From positions 310,001 through 374,000 of the forward strand of contig CBDIBC010000003.1 of the NCBI GenBank assembly GCA_965276635.1: a stretch of 64,000 nucleotides of DNA, read 5' to 3'. A program made the position numbers and the translations under genes. Numbering within the stretch: the first letter of the stretch is position 1; each line of letters begins with the position of its first letter. This DNA comes from CBDIBC01 sp965276635. Its GTDB lineage: Bacteria; Actinomycetota; Acidimicrobiia; Acidimicrobiales; Palsa-688. The notes under the pieces were generated by a model that had not been told where the DNA came from, ran no database searches, and was given only the letters and a program-made list of their open reading frames with translations. Shown in pieces: positions 52,820 through 61,049 of this stretch.

Positions 52820-53630
52820 CGTCACCCCCACCGCGAATTCCGCCGGTCCGCGACGCGGTTGGCTGTCGGTACCCGGACGTGGCGACCCTCGATGGGGTCA
52901 GGCCGGGGTCCTGCTCCTGTTCACGGTCCTCGGCCAGACCGTCCTGCACTTCCGTGTCTCGATGCTCGAGGTCCTCCTGGCCGTGGGCTCCTCGTGCGGC
53001 CTGGAGCTCGTCGCCCACCGGCGTCGGCGCGCGGAGTGGGCTGTCCCGCTCAGCGCGGTCATCACCGGCTTGAGCATCGGCTTGCTGCTGCGGTCGACCT
53101 ACCCGGCCGTCTTCGTCGTTGCCGCGCTGGTGGCCATCGGCTCCAAGCACCTCTTGGCGCCGGGTGGCCGTCACCTCTGGAACCCGTCGAACTTCGGGCT
53201 GGTGGTGGTGCTTGGCCTCACCCAGGGTCTCACGGAGGTCACGCCCGGGCAGTGGGGATCGTCCGCAGTGATCGTGCTGGCTGCCTGCGGCGCTGGCGCT
53301 CTCATCGTGTTCCGGGTGAGGCGGCTCGCCCTGGTGGCCGCCTTCCTCGTGGCCCATGCCGGCGCTGGGCTCGTCGCGCCGGGTGCCTCGATGTCGTGGA
53401 GCCAGACCTTCAGCGCCTCCACCCTGATCTTCGCCTTCTTCATGCTGACCGACCCCAAGACATCGCCGCGCACGGGCGCGGTCAGGTGGCCTACGCCGTC
53501 GTGGTGGCGGGGTTGACCCAGGTGTCCGTGGCCGGGGGGGTTCCATGGCCGCTCCGTTCGTGGCCCTGATCGTGGTCTGTGCCGTGGTGCCGCTGCTGGA
53601 CCGCTCGTCGGACGCGCCCAGGGTCCGACG
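52812..53630 (+). pseudogene. NqrB/RnfD-like membrane protein with two frameshifts
   Basis: GTG start at 52812. Membrane protein of the RnfD/NqrB family (flavin-carrying subunit of redox-driven ion pumps, here a stand-alone actinobacterial form). Hallmarks: IGSKHLLAPGGRHLWNPSNFG and FFMLTDPKTSPRTG. The frame then breaks near 53477 (one C missing from GGCCGCGG), continues as GQVAYAVVVAGLTQVSVAGG, and breaks again in a run of seven G near 53537, continuing as PFVALIVVCAVVPLLD. Both breaks are single-base losses, one in a homopolymer. The true end is unclear; no stop occurs before the convergent citrate synthase. Confidence 0.7.
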
Positions 53631-53631
53631 G

Positions 53632-54804
53632 TCACAGCGGCGAGACGGGCTGGGGTGGCGGCGGACCGACGTAGGTGGCGACCGGCCGGATGATCTTGCG
53701 GTCCTCGGCCTGCTCGGCGATGTTGGCGCACCAACCGATCACCCGGGCGACGGCGAAGCTGGGCGAGAACAGCGCTGGCGGCAGCCCGCAGCCGCGCATG
53801 ACCACCCCGGCGTAATACTCGACGTTGGCGTACAGCGACCGTCCCGGCCGCAGCTCGGCCAGCACCTCGGTGACCGTGCGCTCCACGGTCACGGCCAGGT
53901 CGACCAGGTCGCCCCCCTGGCGGAGCGCCACTGACCGCAGCATGTCCGATCGCGGGTCGGTGGTGGTGTAGACGGCGTGGCCGAAGCCCATGATCCGTTC
54001 GCCCCGCTCCAGCGCGGCACGCACATAGGGCTCGGCTTGGTCAGGTGAGCCGATGGCTTCCAGGGCCTCCAGGGCCCGACCTGGCGCACTGCCATGGAGA
54101 GGACCGGACAAAGCGCCGATGGCGCCGGCGACGCAAGCTGCGGCATCGGCCCCGGTGGAGGCGATGACCCGGGCGGTGAAGGTGGAGGCGTTGAAGCCGT
54201 GGTCAACGGTCAGGATCAGGTACTGCTCGAGGGCCCGAGCAGCTTCAGGCGACGGCGGTTGCCCGGTGAGCATCCACAGGTAGTTGGCGGCATGACCCAG
54301 GTCGGGATCCGGTGGGACCAGGTCCTGCCCGTGGGCGAGGCGCCAGAGCGCGGCGGCGAGGGTCGGGGTGGCGGCGGCGAGGCGCAGGAGGTCGTGGCGT
54401 CGCGCCGCGGTCGAGAGGTCCCACAGGGGCTGCAGGCCGAGCGAGCAGCCGAGCAGGGAGATCGCGGTGCGCAGGCCGCCGAGGGGACCGGCACCGGCCG
54501 CCGCCGCGGCCACCTCGCCGAGGGCGCCAGCCACGGTGGCGGGCAGGGCGCGCAGGGGACGGACCTCGGCGGCGAAGCCTTCCCGCTCGGCGCCCGAGGC
54601 GGGCAGGGCACCGTCCACCAGCAGCTGCCACACGTCCTCGACCGGGCGGACGGCGGCCAGCTCGACGGCGGAGTGCTGGCGGTAGTGGTAGAAGCCCTCG
54701 CGGCCGCGCACGTCGCCGACGGCGGTGTCGGCGACCGACATGCCCTTCAGGCCAGGTGGAGCGCGTCGGACGTCGGAGGCGGCGGGTGTGTGGGTGCTCG
54801 TCAT
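53632..54804 (-). CDS. Citrate synthase-family enzyme
   Basis: Condenses acetyl-CoA (or propionyl-CoA) with oxaloacetate. 390 aa from ATG 54804. Catalytic histidines in LTVDHGFNASTFTARV-GPLHGSAPGRA and in IMGFGHAVYTTTDPRS are present. The position of the catalytic Asp is occupied by Glu: YANVEYYAGVV (E329), a change I believe occurs in some actinobacterial citrate/methylcitrate synthases. FAVARVIGWCANIAEQ follows. Divergent from the HTH-citrate synthase gene. The open extension to 54849 would run through the operator palindrome and is rejected. Confidence 0.93.
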   Translation of the reverse strand: MTSTHTPAASDVRRAPPGLKGMSVADTAVGDVRGREGFYHYRQHSAVELAAVRPVEDVWQLLVDGALPASGAEREGFAAEVRPLRALPATVAGALGEVAAAAAGAGPLGGLRTAISLLGCSLGLQPLWDLSTAARRHDLLRLAAATPTLAAALWRLAHGQDLVPPDPDLGHAANYLWMLTGQPPSPEAARALEQYLILTVDHGFNASTFTARVIASTGADAAACVAGAIGALSGPLHGSAPGRALEALEAIGSPDQAEPYVRAALERGERIMGFGHAVYTTTDPRSDMLRSVALRQGGDLVDLAVTVERTVTEVLAELRPGRSLYANVEYYAGVVMRGCGLPPALFSPSFAVARVIGWCANIAEQAEDRKIIRPVATYVGPPPPQPVSPL

Positions 54805-54834
54805 GGGCCCATCTTGACGGCACGCTCCTAGTGA

Positions 54835-54850
54835 ATCAATATTGATCAAT
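54835..54850. promoter_or_regulatory. Double palindrome between two citrate synthase genes
   Basis: ATCAATATTGATCAAT is made of two overlapping perfect palindromes: ATCAATATTGAT (54835-54846) and ATTGATCAAT (54841-54850). It is a striking AT island in 70 % GC DNA, between divergent genes. A TTGACG (54814-54819) with 17-nt spacing to CAATAT lies across it. Probably the operator of the HTH protein encoded next to it. Confidence 0.7.
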
Positions 54851-54871
54851 GCTCAACAAAATCGGCGACCG

Positions 54872-56113
54872 GTGGCCAGACGACTGACGACCGCCGAGGC
54901 GGCGGCGCGCCTCGGGGTGAAGCCGGAGACCCTCTACGCCTACGTCAGCCGGGGCCTGCTCGCCCGCCAGCGCAGCGCTCGGGGCAGCACCTTCGACGCG
55001 GCCGACGTGGAGCGGATGGCAGCCACCACCCGACGGCGCGGTGCTGGCGGCCCGCGCCCCATGGCGTTCGTGACCGAGCTCACCCTCATCGAGAACGGCG
55101 AGCTGCGCTATCGCGGCCTCGACGCCGTGCTCCTCAGCCGGGAACGGTCGTTCGAGGCGGTGGCCAGCTGGCTGTGGGAGGGGGTGTGGGACTCGTCGAC
55201 CGTGCCGTGGATGGCCACCCCCGCCCAGCACCGAGCCGTCTCCGCCGTCCAGGAGCTGCTCGACCCCGGCGTCGAGCCCATCGACCGCTACACGCTCGCG
55301 GTAGCCGTGGCGGCCACGGCCGACCCGCTGCGCCAGGCCCGCTCCCTCGAATCGGTGTCCGCCGCAGCTCGCGCCGCGATCGCCGTGATGGTCGGAGCCC
55401 TGCCTCGCGCTGGTATCGGACCGGCCCCGATGATCCCTGCGGACCGTCGAGGCGCCCCGACGGTGGCGGAGCGGCTGTGGCCGCGCCTCAGTCGGCTGGA
55501 GGCCACGCCGGAGCGGGTGGCGGCTCTGGATGCCGCCCTGGTGCTCCTGGCCGACCACGAGCTGGCCGCTTCCACGCTGGCCGCCCGGGTGGCGGCCGCG
55601 TTCGGCGCCGATCCGTACGCGGTGATCGGCACCGGCCTGGGCGCGGTCAGCGGTGTCGAGCACGGTGCGGCGTCGCTGGAGGTCCACACCCTCTTCGAAC
55701 GGGCCGAGGCGGTCGGTGCGGCTCGCGCCGTGGGTGACGTCGCCCGTCGCCTGGGCTCGGTGCCGGGTCTGGGAATGATGCTCTATCCCGACGGCGACCC
55801 CCGGGGCGCCGAGCTGCTCCGGCGGGGGCGCCTGGTGGCCGGCCGGGCCGACCGCCTGGCCGTGGTGGACGAGATCGTGGCCCTGTCTGCAGCCCGGGGA
55901 CTGCCCGCGCCGAACGTCGATTTCGGCCTGGGGGCTCTGGCTTTCGTGGCCGAGATGGTGACCGGAGCCGGCGAGGCCATCTTCGCGCCGGCGCGCGTCG
56001 CCGGCTGGATCGGCCACGCCCGGGAGGAGTACGTCGACCGGACCCGGTTCCGGGCGCGAGCCAGCTATATCGGTCCCCGCCCGGACCGCAGCGCCGAGAG
56101 CACCGGGGGGTAG
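54872..56113 (+). CDS. HTH domain fused to a citrate synthase-like domain
   Basis: 413 aa from GTG 54872 (TTG 54842 is in frame but lies in the palindrome). Residues ~1-60 are an excisionase/MerR-type HTH: RLTTAEAAARLGVKPETLYA, YVSRGLLARQRS, FDAADVERM. The rest is a citrate synthase fold: ELRYRGLDAVLL, ADHELAASTLAARVAA (H229), GAVSGVEHGAAS (H264) and NVDFGLGALAF (D350). The GFGHPLYPDGDPR block, which carries the third catalytic residue, reads GLGMMLYPDGDPR, so His is Met302. The domain may therefore only bind ligands (oxaloacetate, acyl-CoA) and the protein act as a metabolite-sensing regulator. Function is inference; domain makeup is clear. Confidence 0.88.
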   Translation: MARRLTTAEAAARLGVKPETLYAYVSRGLLARQRSARGSTFDAADVERMAATTRRRGAGGPRPMAFVTELTLIENGELRYRGLDAVLLSRERSFEAVASWLWEGVWDSSTVPWMATPAQHRAVSAVQELLDPGVEPIDRYTLAVAVAATADPLRQARSLESVSAAARAAIAVMVGALPRAGIGPAPMIPADRRGAPTVAERLWPRLSRLEATPERVAALDAALVLLADHELAASTLAARVAAAFGADPYAVIGTGLGAVSGVEHGAASLEVHTLFERAEAVGAARAVGDVARRLGSVPGLGMMLYPDGDPRGAELLRRGRLVAGRADRLAVVDEIVALSAARGLPAPNVDFGLGALAFVAEMVTGAGEAIFAPARVAGWIGHAREEYVDRTRFRARASYIGPRPDRSAESTGG

Positions 56114-56167
56114 GGCGCCCCTGCGGGCCAGCTGCCGACCCGGTGCGGCCCGGAACAGGATAGGCGG

Positions 56168-58327
56168 ATGGGTCCGGCCGCCGAGGGGTACGAAGCACCG
56201 ATGCACATTTGGCCGGGACGGCCGTACCCGTTCGGAGCGACCCCCGAGGAGCAGGGGACGAACTTCACGCTGTTCAGCCCGGTGGCGGACCGCGTCGAGC
56301 TCTGCCTCTTCGCCGACGACGGCAGCGAGACGCGCCTGACCCTGCCCGAGGCCACCGCCCACTGCTGGCACGGCTTCGTTCCCGGTGTCAGACCGGGGCA
56401 GCGCTACGGCTATCGGGTCCACGGTCCGTGGGCTCCGGAGCGGGGCCTCTATGGCAATCCGGCCAAGCTGCTTCTCGACCCCTATGCCCGGGCGGTGTGC
56501 GGCGCCCCGAAGTGGGGGCCGGCGTGCTACGGCTACGACTTCAACGAGCCGTCGGCGCCCGAGCCAACCGATAGTGCCCCGTCCATGCCCCGCTGCATCG
56601 TGGTGGACCCGGCCTTCGACTGGGGCGACGACCGCCCGCCCCACATCCCGCTCCACGAGTCGATGATCTACGAGGCGCACGTGAAGGGCATGACGGCCAT
56701 GCACCCGACGATCGATCCCGCCATCCGGGGCTCCTATGCCGGTCTGGGGAGACCGGAGGTCATCGAGCACCTCGCCCTGCTCGGGGTCACGGCCATCGAG
56801 CTGCTGCCCGTCCATCAGTTCGTGCACGATCAGCACTTGGTCGACCAGGGCCTGTCGAACTACTGGGGCTACAACACCATCGGCTTCTTCGCGCCGCACG
56901 GGGCCTATGCCGCCGCCGGCGACGAAGGCGGCCAGGTCGACGAGTTCAAGACCATGGTGAAGACGCTGCACTCGGCCGGGATCGAGGTCATTCTCGACGT
57001 GGTGTACAACCACACGGCCGAGGGGAACCACCTGGGCCCGACCCTGTCGTTCCGGGGGATCGACAACACCGCGTACTACCGCCTGGTGGATGGCGATCCC
57101 CGTTACTACATGGACTACACGGGCACCGGCAACAGCCTGAACATGCGCAACCCGTACGTCCTGCAGCTGCTCATGGACAGCCTGCGCTACTGGGTGACCG
57201 AGATGCACGTCGACGGCTTTCGCTTCGACCTGGCGTCCACCCTGGCCCGCGAGTTGCACGACGTGGATCGGCTGTCGTCGTTCTTCGATGTCATCCAGCA
57301 GGATCCCGTCGTCAGCCAGGTGAAGCTGATCGCCGAGCCGTGGGACGTCGGCGACGGCGGCTACCAGGTGGGGAACTTCCCGCCCGTGTGGTCCGAGTGG
57401 AACGGCATGTACCGCGACACTGTGCGCGACTACTGGCGCAGCGAGCCGGGGACGGTTGGCGAGTTCGCCGCCCGACTGACGGGGAGCTCCGACCTCTACG
57501 AGGACGACGGCCGCCGACCGTGGGCCAGCGTCAACTTCATCACCGCCCACGACGGTTTCACCCTTCACGACCTGGTCAGCTACAACGACAAGCACAATGA
57601 GGCCAACGGCGAGGACGGGCGCGACGGCGCCGACGACAACCGGTCCTGGAACTGCGGGGCGGAAGGCGAGACCGACGACCCCGAGATCAACGCCCTCCGG
57701 GCCCGCCAGAAGCGGAACTTCCTGGCCACCCTCTTCCTCTCGCAAGGTGTCCCGATGCTGGTGGCAGGCGACGAGATGGGCCGTACCCAGGGTGGCAACA
57801 ACAACGTCTACTGCCAGGACAACGAGATCGCCTGGCTGGACTGGGAGCAGCGCGACGCCAACCTGGCCCAGCTGGGCTTCGCCCGGCAGCTGGTGGAGCT
57901 GCGCCGGGCCCATCCCGTCCTCCGCCGGCGCGGCTGGTTCAGGGGCCGTCCGATCCGCGGCCGGGGTGTGGCCGACTGTGTCTGGTTCGACCCGGCCGGC
58001 GAGGAGATGAGCGACGAGCAGTGGGACGAGAGCTTTGCTCGGTCCCTGTCGGTCTTCTTGAACGGCGAGGCCATCCCGTCGCCCGACCCCGAAGGTCGCC
58101 GGATCGTGGACGACTCGCTCCTGCTCTGCTTCAACGCCCACTGGGAACAGATCGCCTTCGTGGTACCCCCCGCCGAGTTCGGCCGGTCGTGGGACGTGGT
58201 GATCGACACCAACGAACCGCTCATCCCGGCCGAGGATCAGCAGCGCAGCGTACAGGCGGGCGGGTTCCTGTCGGTCGAGGGTCGCAGCGTGGTGGTGCTG
58301 CGGCGCCCGGCGGCTGCCCGTGGCTGA
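56168..58327 (+). CDS. glgX: Glycogen debranching enzyme GlgX
   Basis: GH13 isoamylase-type enzyme cleaving alpha-1,6 branches of (limit) glycogen. 719 aa. An N-terminal CBM48 is followed by the barrel: VILDVVYNHTAEG (region I), HVDGFRFDLAST (region II, nucleophile D), KLIAEPWDVGDGGYQVG (region III, acid E) and NFITAHDGFTLHDLVSYNDK (region IV, D). Family members begin near MHIWPGRPYPFGAT, so ATG 56201 is a good alternative start. The 3' end overlaps treY by 8 nt; GlgX-TreY-TreZ is the standard trehalose-from-glycogen operon. Confidence 0.97.
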   Translation: MGPAAEGYEAPMHIWPGRPYPFGATPEEQGTNFTLFSPVADRVELCLFADDGSETRLTLPEATAHCWHGFVPGVRPGQRYGYRVHGPWAPERGLYGNPAKLLLDPYARAVCGAPKWGPACYGYDFNEPSAPEPTDSAPSMPRCIVVDPAFDWGDDRPPHIPLHESMIYEAHVKGMTAMHPTIDPAIRGSYAGLGRPEVIEHLALLGVTAIELLPVHQFVHDQHLVDQGLSNYWGYNTIGFFAPHGAYAAAGDEGGQVDEFKTMVKTLHSAGIEVILDVVYNHTAEGNHLGPTLSFRGIDNTAYYRLVDGDPRYYMDYTGTGNSLNMRNPYVLQLLMDSLRYWVTEMHVDGFRFDLASTLARELHDVDRLSSFFDVIQQDPVVSQVKLIAEPWDVGDGGYQVGNFPPVWSEWNGMYRDTVRDYWRSEPGTVGEFAARLTGSSDLYEDDGRRPWASVNFITAHDGFTLHDLVSYNDKHNEANGEDGRDGADDNRSWNCGAEGETDDPEINALRARQKRNFLATLFLSQGVPMLVAGDEMGRTQGGNNNVYCQDNEIAWLDWEQRDANLAQLGFARQLVELRRAHPVLRRRGWFRGRPIRGRGVADCVWFDPAGEEMSDEQWDESFARSLSVFLNGEAIPSPDPEGRRIVDDSLLLCFNAHWEQIAFVVPPAEFGRSWDVVIDTNEPLIPAEDQQRSVQAGGFLSVEGRSVVVLRRPAAARG

Positions 58328-61049
58328 GCCGCGCGCGACCTACCGGCTGCAGATGCACGCCGGATTTACCTTCGCCGATGCCGCTGCCGTCGCCGACTAC
58401 CTGGGCCGGCTGGGCGTCAGCCACCTCTACCTGTCGCCGATACTCCAGGCTGCGACCGGCAGCACCCACGGCTACGACGTGGTGGACCCCACCCGGGTGA
58501 ACCGGGAGCTCGGAGGCGACGACGGCCACCGCCAGCTCCAGGCGGCCGCCGCTGCGGCCGGGCTGGGCCAGCTCCTCGACGTGGTCCCGAACCACATGGC
58601 CATAGGCGGGCGCGACAACGCTTGGTGGTGGGACGTCCTGGAGAACGGCCCGTCCAGCCTCTACGCCACCTACTTCGACGTCGACTGGGACCCGCCGCAG
58701 TCCAAGCTGCGCAACGTGGTGTTGCTGCCCATCCTCGGTGACCACTACGGCCGGGAGCTGGAGGCCGGTCGGTTCCGGGTGGCGCGCGAGGAGGGCGGGT
58801 TCGTCCTCCACTACTTCGACCACGTGGTCCCCCTGGCGCCGCGCGCTCTCGACGACGTGCTGGCGGCGGCGGCCACCCGGCTGCCGACCACTCCCGCACC
58901 CGACGCCGGCGTCACCGATGCCACCCTGCGTCAGGAGCTGGAGAGCATCGCCACCGCGTTCGGCCGCCTACCGCTCAGTACCCTGACCGACCCCGGATCG
59001 GTCAGGGAGCGCCATCGCGACAAGGAGATCCTCCGGACTCGCCTGGCGGATCTGTGCGCCCGCAACCCGGCGGCGGCGGCGGCGGTGGACCGCGAGCTCG
59101 ACGTGCTCAACGGTGACGTCGACCGCCTCGACCTGCTCCTCGATCGCCAGAACTACCGCCTGGCGTGGTGGCGGATCGCCGGGGAGGAGCTGGACTACCG
59201 ACGGTTCTTCGACATCAACGACCTGGCGGGCCTCCGGGTGGAGGACCCGGAGGTCTTCGCCGACAGCCACCGCCTGATCCTGCACTGGCTGGCCGAGGGG
59301 GTGATCGACGGGATCCGCATCGATCACGTCGACGGGCTGCAGGATCCAGGCCGCTACCTGGACCGGCTGCATCATGCCGCCCCCCGCGCCTGGGTGCTGG
59401 TCGAGAAGATCCTGGAGGGCGACGAGCAGCTGCCCCCCTCGTGGCCGGTGGCCGGCACGACCGGCTACGACTGGCTGAACGTCACCGCCGGCGTGCTCAC
59501 CGACGGCGACGGGGCCGACCGCCTGGCCGACGCCTACGCGACATGGACCGGTCTGGGCGCCCGCTACGAGGACGTGGCCTTGCAGTGCAAGCGCGCCGTG
59601 CTGGACGGGACGCTCGCTGCCGACCTCACCCGTCTGGTGTCACAGCTGGCGCGCATCTGCGAGGGCAATCGACGCTATCGCGACTACACCCGACGGGACC
59701 TGCGTGACTGCCTGGGCGAGATCCTGGTGGCCTTCGGCGTCTACCGCACCTACGTCCAGGCCGGGGTGGAGGCGTCGGCGGTCGACCGGGCCACGGTGGA
59801 GTCGGCGGTCATGGCCGCCGGGATTCGGCGGCCCGACATCGACGACGAGCTCCTCGGGTTCGTCCGTGACGTCCTCCTCCTCCGGCGCGGCGCCGCGCCG
59901 GTGCGAGGCACCGACGACGGAGCCGAGCTGGCGCTCCGGTTCCAGCAGGTGAGCGGGCCGGTGATGGCCAAGGCGGTGGAGGACACCGCCTTCTACCGCT
60001 ACATGCCGTGCAGCTGGCTGAACGAGGTCGGCGCCGACCCCGGGCGGATGGGCTTGTCGGTCGGCGAGTTCCACCACCGAGGCATCGAGGCCCAGGCCCG
60101 CCATCCGCAGGCGCTCCTGTCTTCCTCCACTCACGACACCAAGCGGAGCGAGGACGTCCGCGCCCGCCTCAGCGTGCTGGCCGAGCAGCCCGAGGCCTGG
60201 ATCTCCACCATCGACGGTTGGCGGGCCCATCACGAGGCTCGACGGCAGGCTCCCGCCCCCGACCGGAACACCGAGTGGCTCTTCTACCAGTCCCTGGTCG
60301 GGGCGTGGCCGATCGACGCCGATCGGATGGCGGCGTACCTGGCCAAGGCCACCCGGGAGGCCAAGGTCCACACGTCGTGGACCGATCCCGAGCCGGTCTA
60401 CGACGAGTCGTTGCAGATCTGGGTCCAGGAGGCCATGGCGGACGAGGAGTTCTGCCGATCGGTCGCCGCCACCGTCGCCGATGTCCGCCGGGACGGCTGG
60501 TCGGTGTCGCTGGCCCAGAAGCTGCTGACTCTTACCGCCCCCGGTGTCCCCGACCTCTACCAGGGGACCGAGTGCTGGGACCTGTCGCTCGTCGACCCCG
60601 ACAACCGTCGGCCCGTCGACTACGAGCAGCGGCGGGCGCTCCTGGCGCAGGTGGCAGACCTGGACCCGGGCGACATCTGGACGGCGGAGGACGGCGACGG
60701 TGGCACCAAGCTGGCCGTGGTCCACCGGGCGTTGGCGGTGCGCCGGTCGCACGGCGCGTGCTTCGGTGCCGGTCCCGACGGCGGCTACGCGCCGCTCGAG
60801 GCGCGCGGGGAGCGCGCTGCGCATCTTCTGGGCTTCGTCCGCGGGGGTCGGGTGGCCACCGTCGTGGTGCGGCTGCCTGTCGGGCTGCATCGGGCCGGGG
60901 GCTGGGGCGACACGACCGTGGACCTGCCCCCGGGCGCGTGGGTGGACCGCCTGGGGAGCGGCCGCCATCGCGGAAGCGTCCTGGCGTCGGTGCTGCTCGG
61001 CCGGCTGCCGGTGGCCCTACTTGTGCGGGACGAGGAGGAGGCACGATGA
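58320..61049 (+). CDS. treY: Maltooligosyl trehalose synthase
   Basis: Isomerises the reducing-end alpha-1,4 bond of maltooligosaccharides to alpha-1,1, giving maltooligosyltrehalose. 909 aa, on the long side of the family. RATYRLQMHAGFTFADAAAV opening, LGVSHLYLSPILQAATGSTH, LLDVVPNHMAIGG (region I), GIRIDHVDGLQDP (region II), WVLVEKILEGDEQLP (region III) and SSSTHDTKRSEDVRARLSVL (region IV). GTG start overlaps glgX by 8 nt. Substrate comes from GlgX action on glycogen; product goes to TreZ. Confidence 0.97.
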   Translation: MAEPRATYRLQMHAGFTFADAAAVADYLGRLGVSHLYLSPILQAATGSTHGYDVVDPTRVNRELGGDDGHRQLQAAAAAAGLGQLLDVVPNHMAIGGRDNAWWWDVLENGPSSLYATYFDVDWDPPQSKLRNVVLLPILGDHYGRELEAGRFRVAREEGGFVLHYFDHVVPLAPRALDDVLAAAATRLPTTPAPDAGVTDATLRQELESIATAFGRLPLSTLTDPGSVRERHRDKEILRTRLADLCARNPAAAAAVDRELDVLNGDVDRLDLLLDRQNYRLAWWRIAGEELDYRRFFDINDLAGLRVEDPEVFADSHRLILHWLAEGVIDGIRIDHVDGLQDPGRYLDRLHHAAPRAWVLVEKILEGDEQLPPSWPVAGTTGYDWLNVTAGVLTDGDGADRLADAYATWTGLGARYEDVALQCKRAVLDGTLAADLTRLVSQLARICEGNRRYRDYTRRDLRDCLGEILVAFGVYRTYVQAGVEASAVDRATVESAVMAAGIRRPDIDDELLGFVRDVLLLRRGAAPVRGTDDGAELALRFQQVSGPVMAKAVEDTAFYRYMPCSWLNEVGADPGRMGLSVGEFHHRGIEAQARHPQALLSSSTHDTKRSEDVRARLSVLAEQPEAWISTIDGWRAHHEARRQAPAPDRNTEWLFYQSLVGAWPIDADRMAAYLAKATREAKVHTSWTDPEPVYDESLQIWVQEAMADEEFCRSVAATVADVRRDGWSVSLAQKLLTLTAPGVPDLYQGTECWDLSLVDPDNRRPVDYEQRRALLAQVADLDPGDIWTAEDGDGGTKLAVVHRALAVRRSHGACFGAGPDGGYAPLEARGERAAHLLGFVRGGRVATVVVRLPVGLHRAGGWGDTTVDLPPGAWVDRLGSGRHRGSVLASVLLGRLPVALLVRDEEEAR

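Noticed and set aside
54842..54871. TTG start for the HTH-citrate synthase
   Set aside because: It lies in the palindrome and -10 region; GTG 54872 starts right before the HTH domain.
54836..58141. A 1101-residue minus-strand frame opposite HTH-citrate synthase and glgX
   Set aside because: Spans two well-identified plus-strand genes and shows shadow composition.
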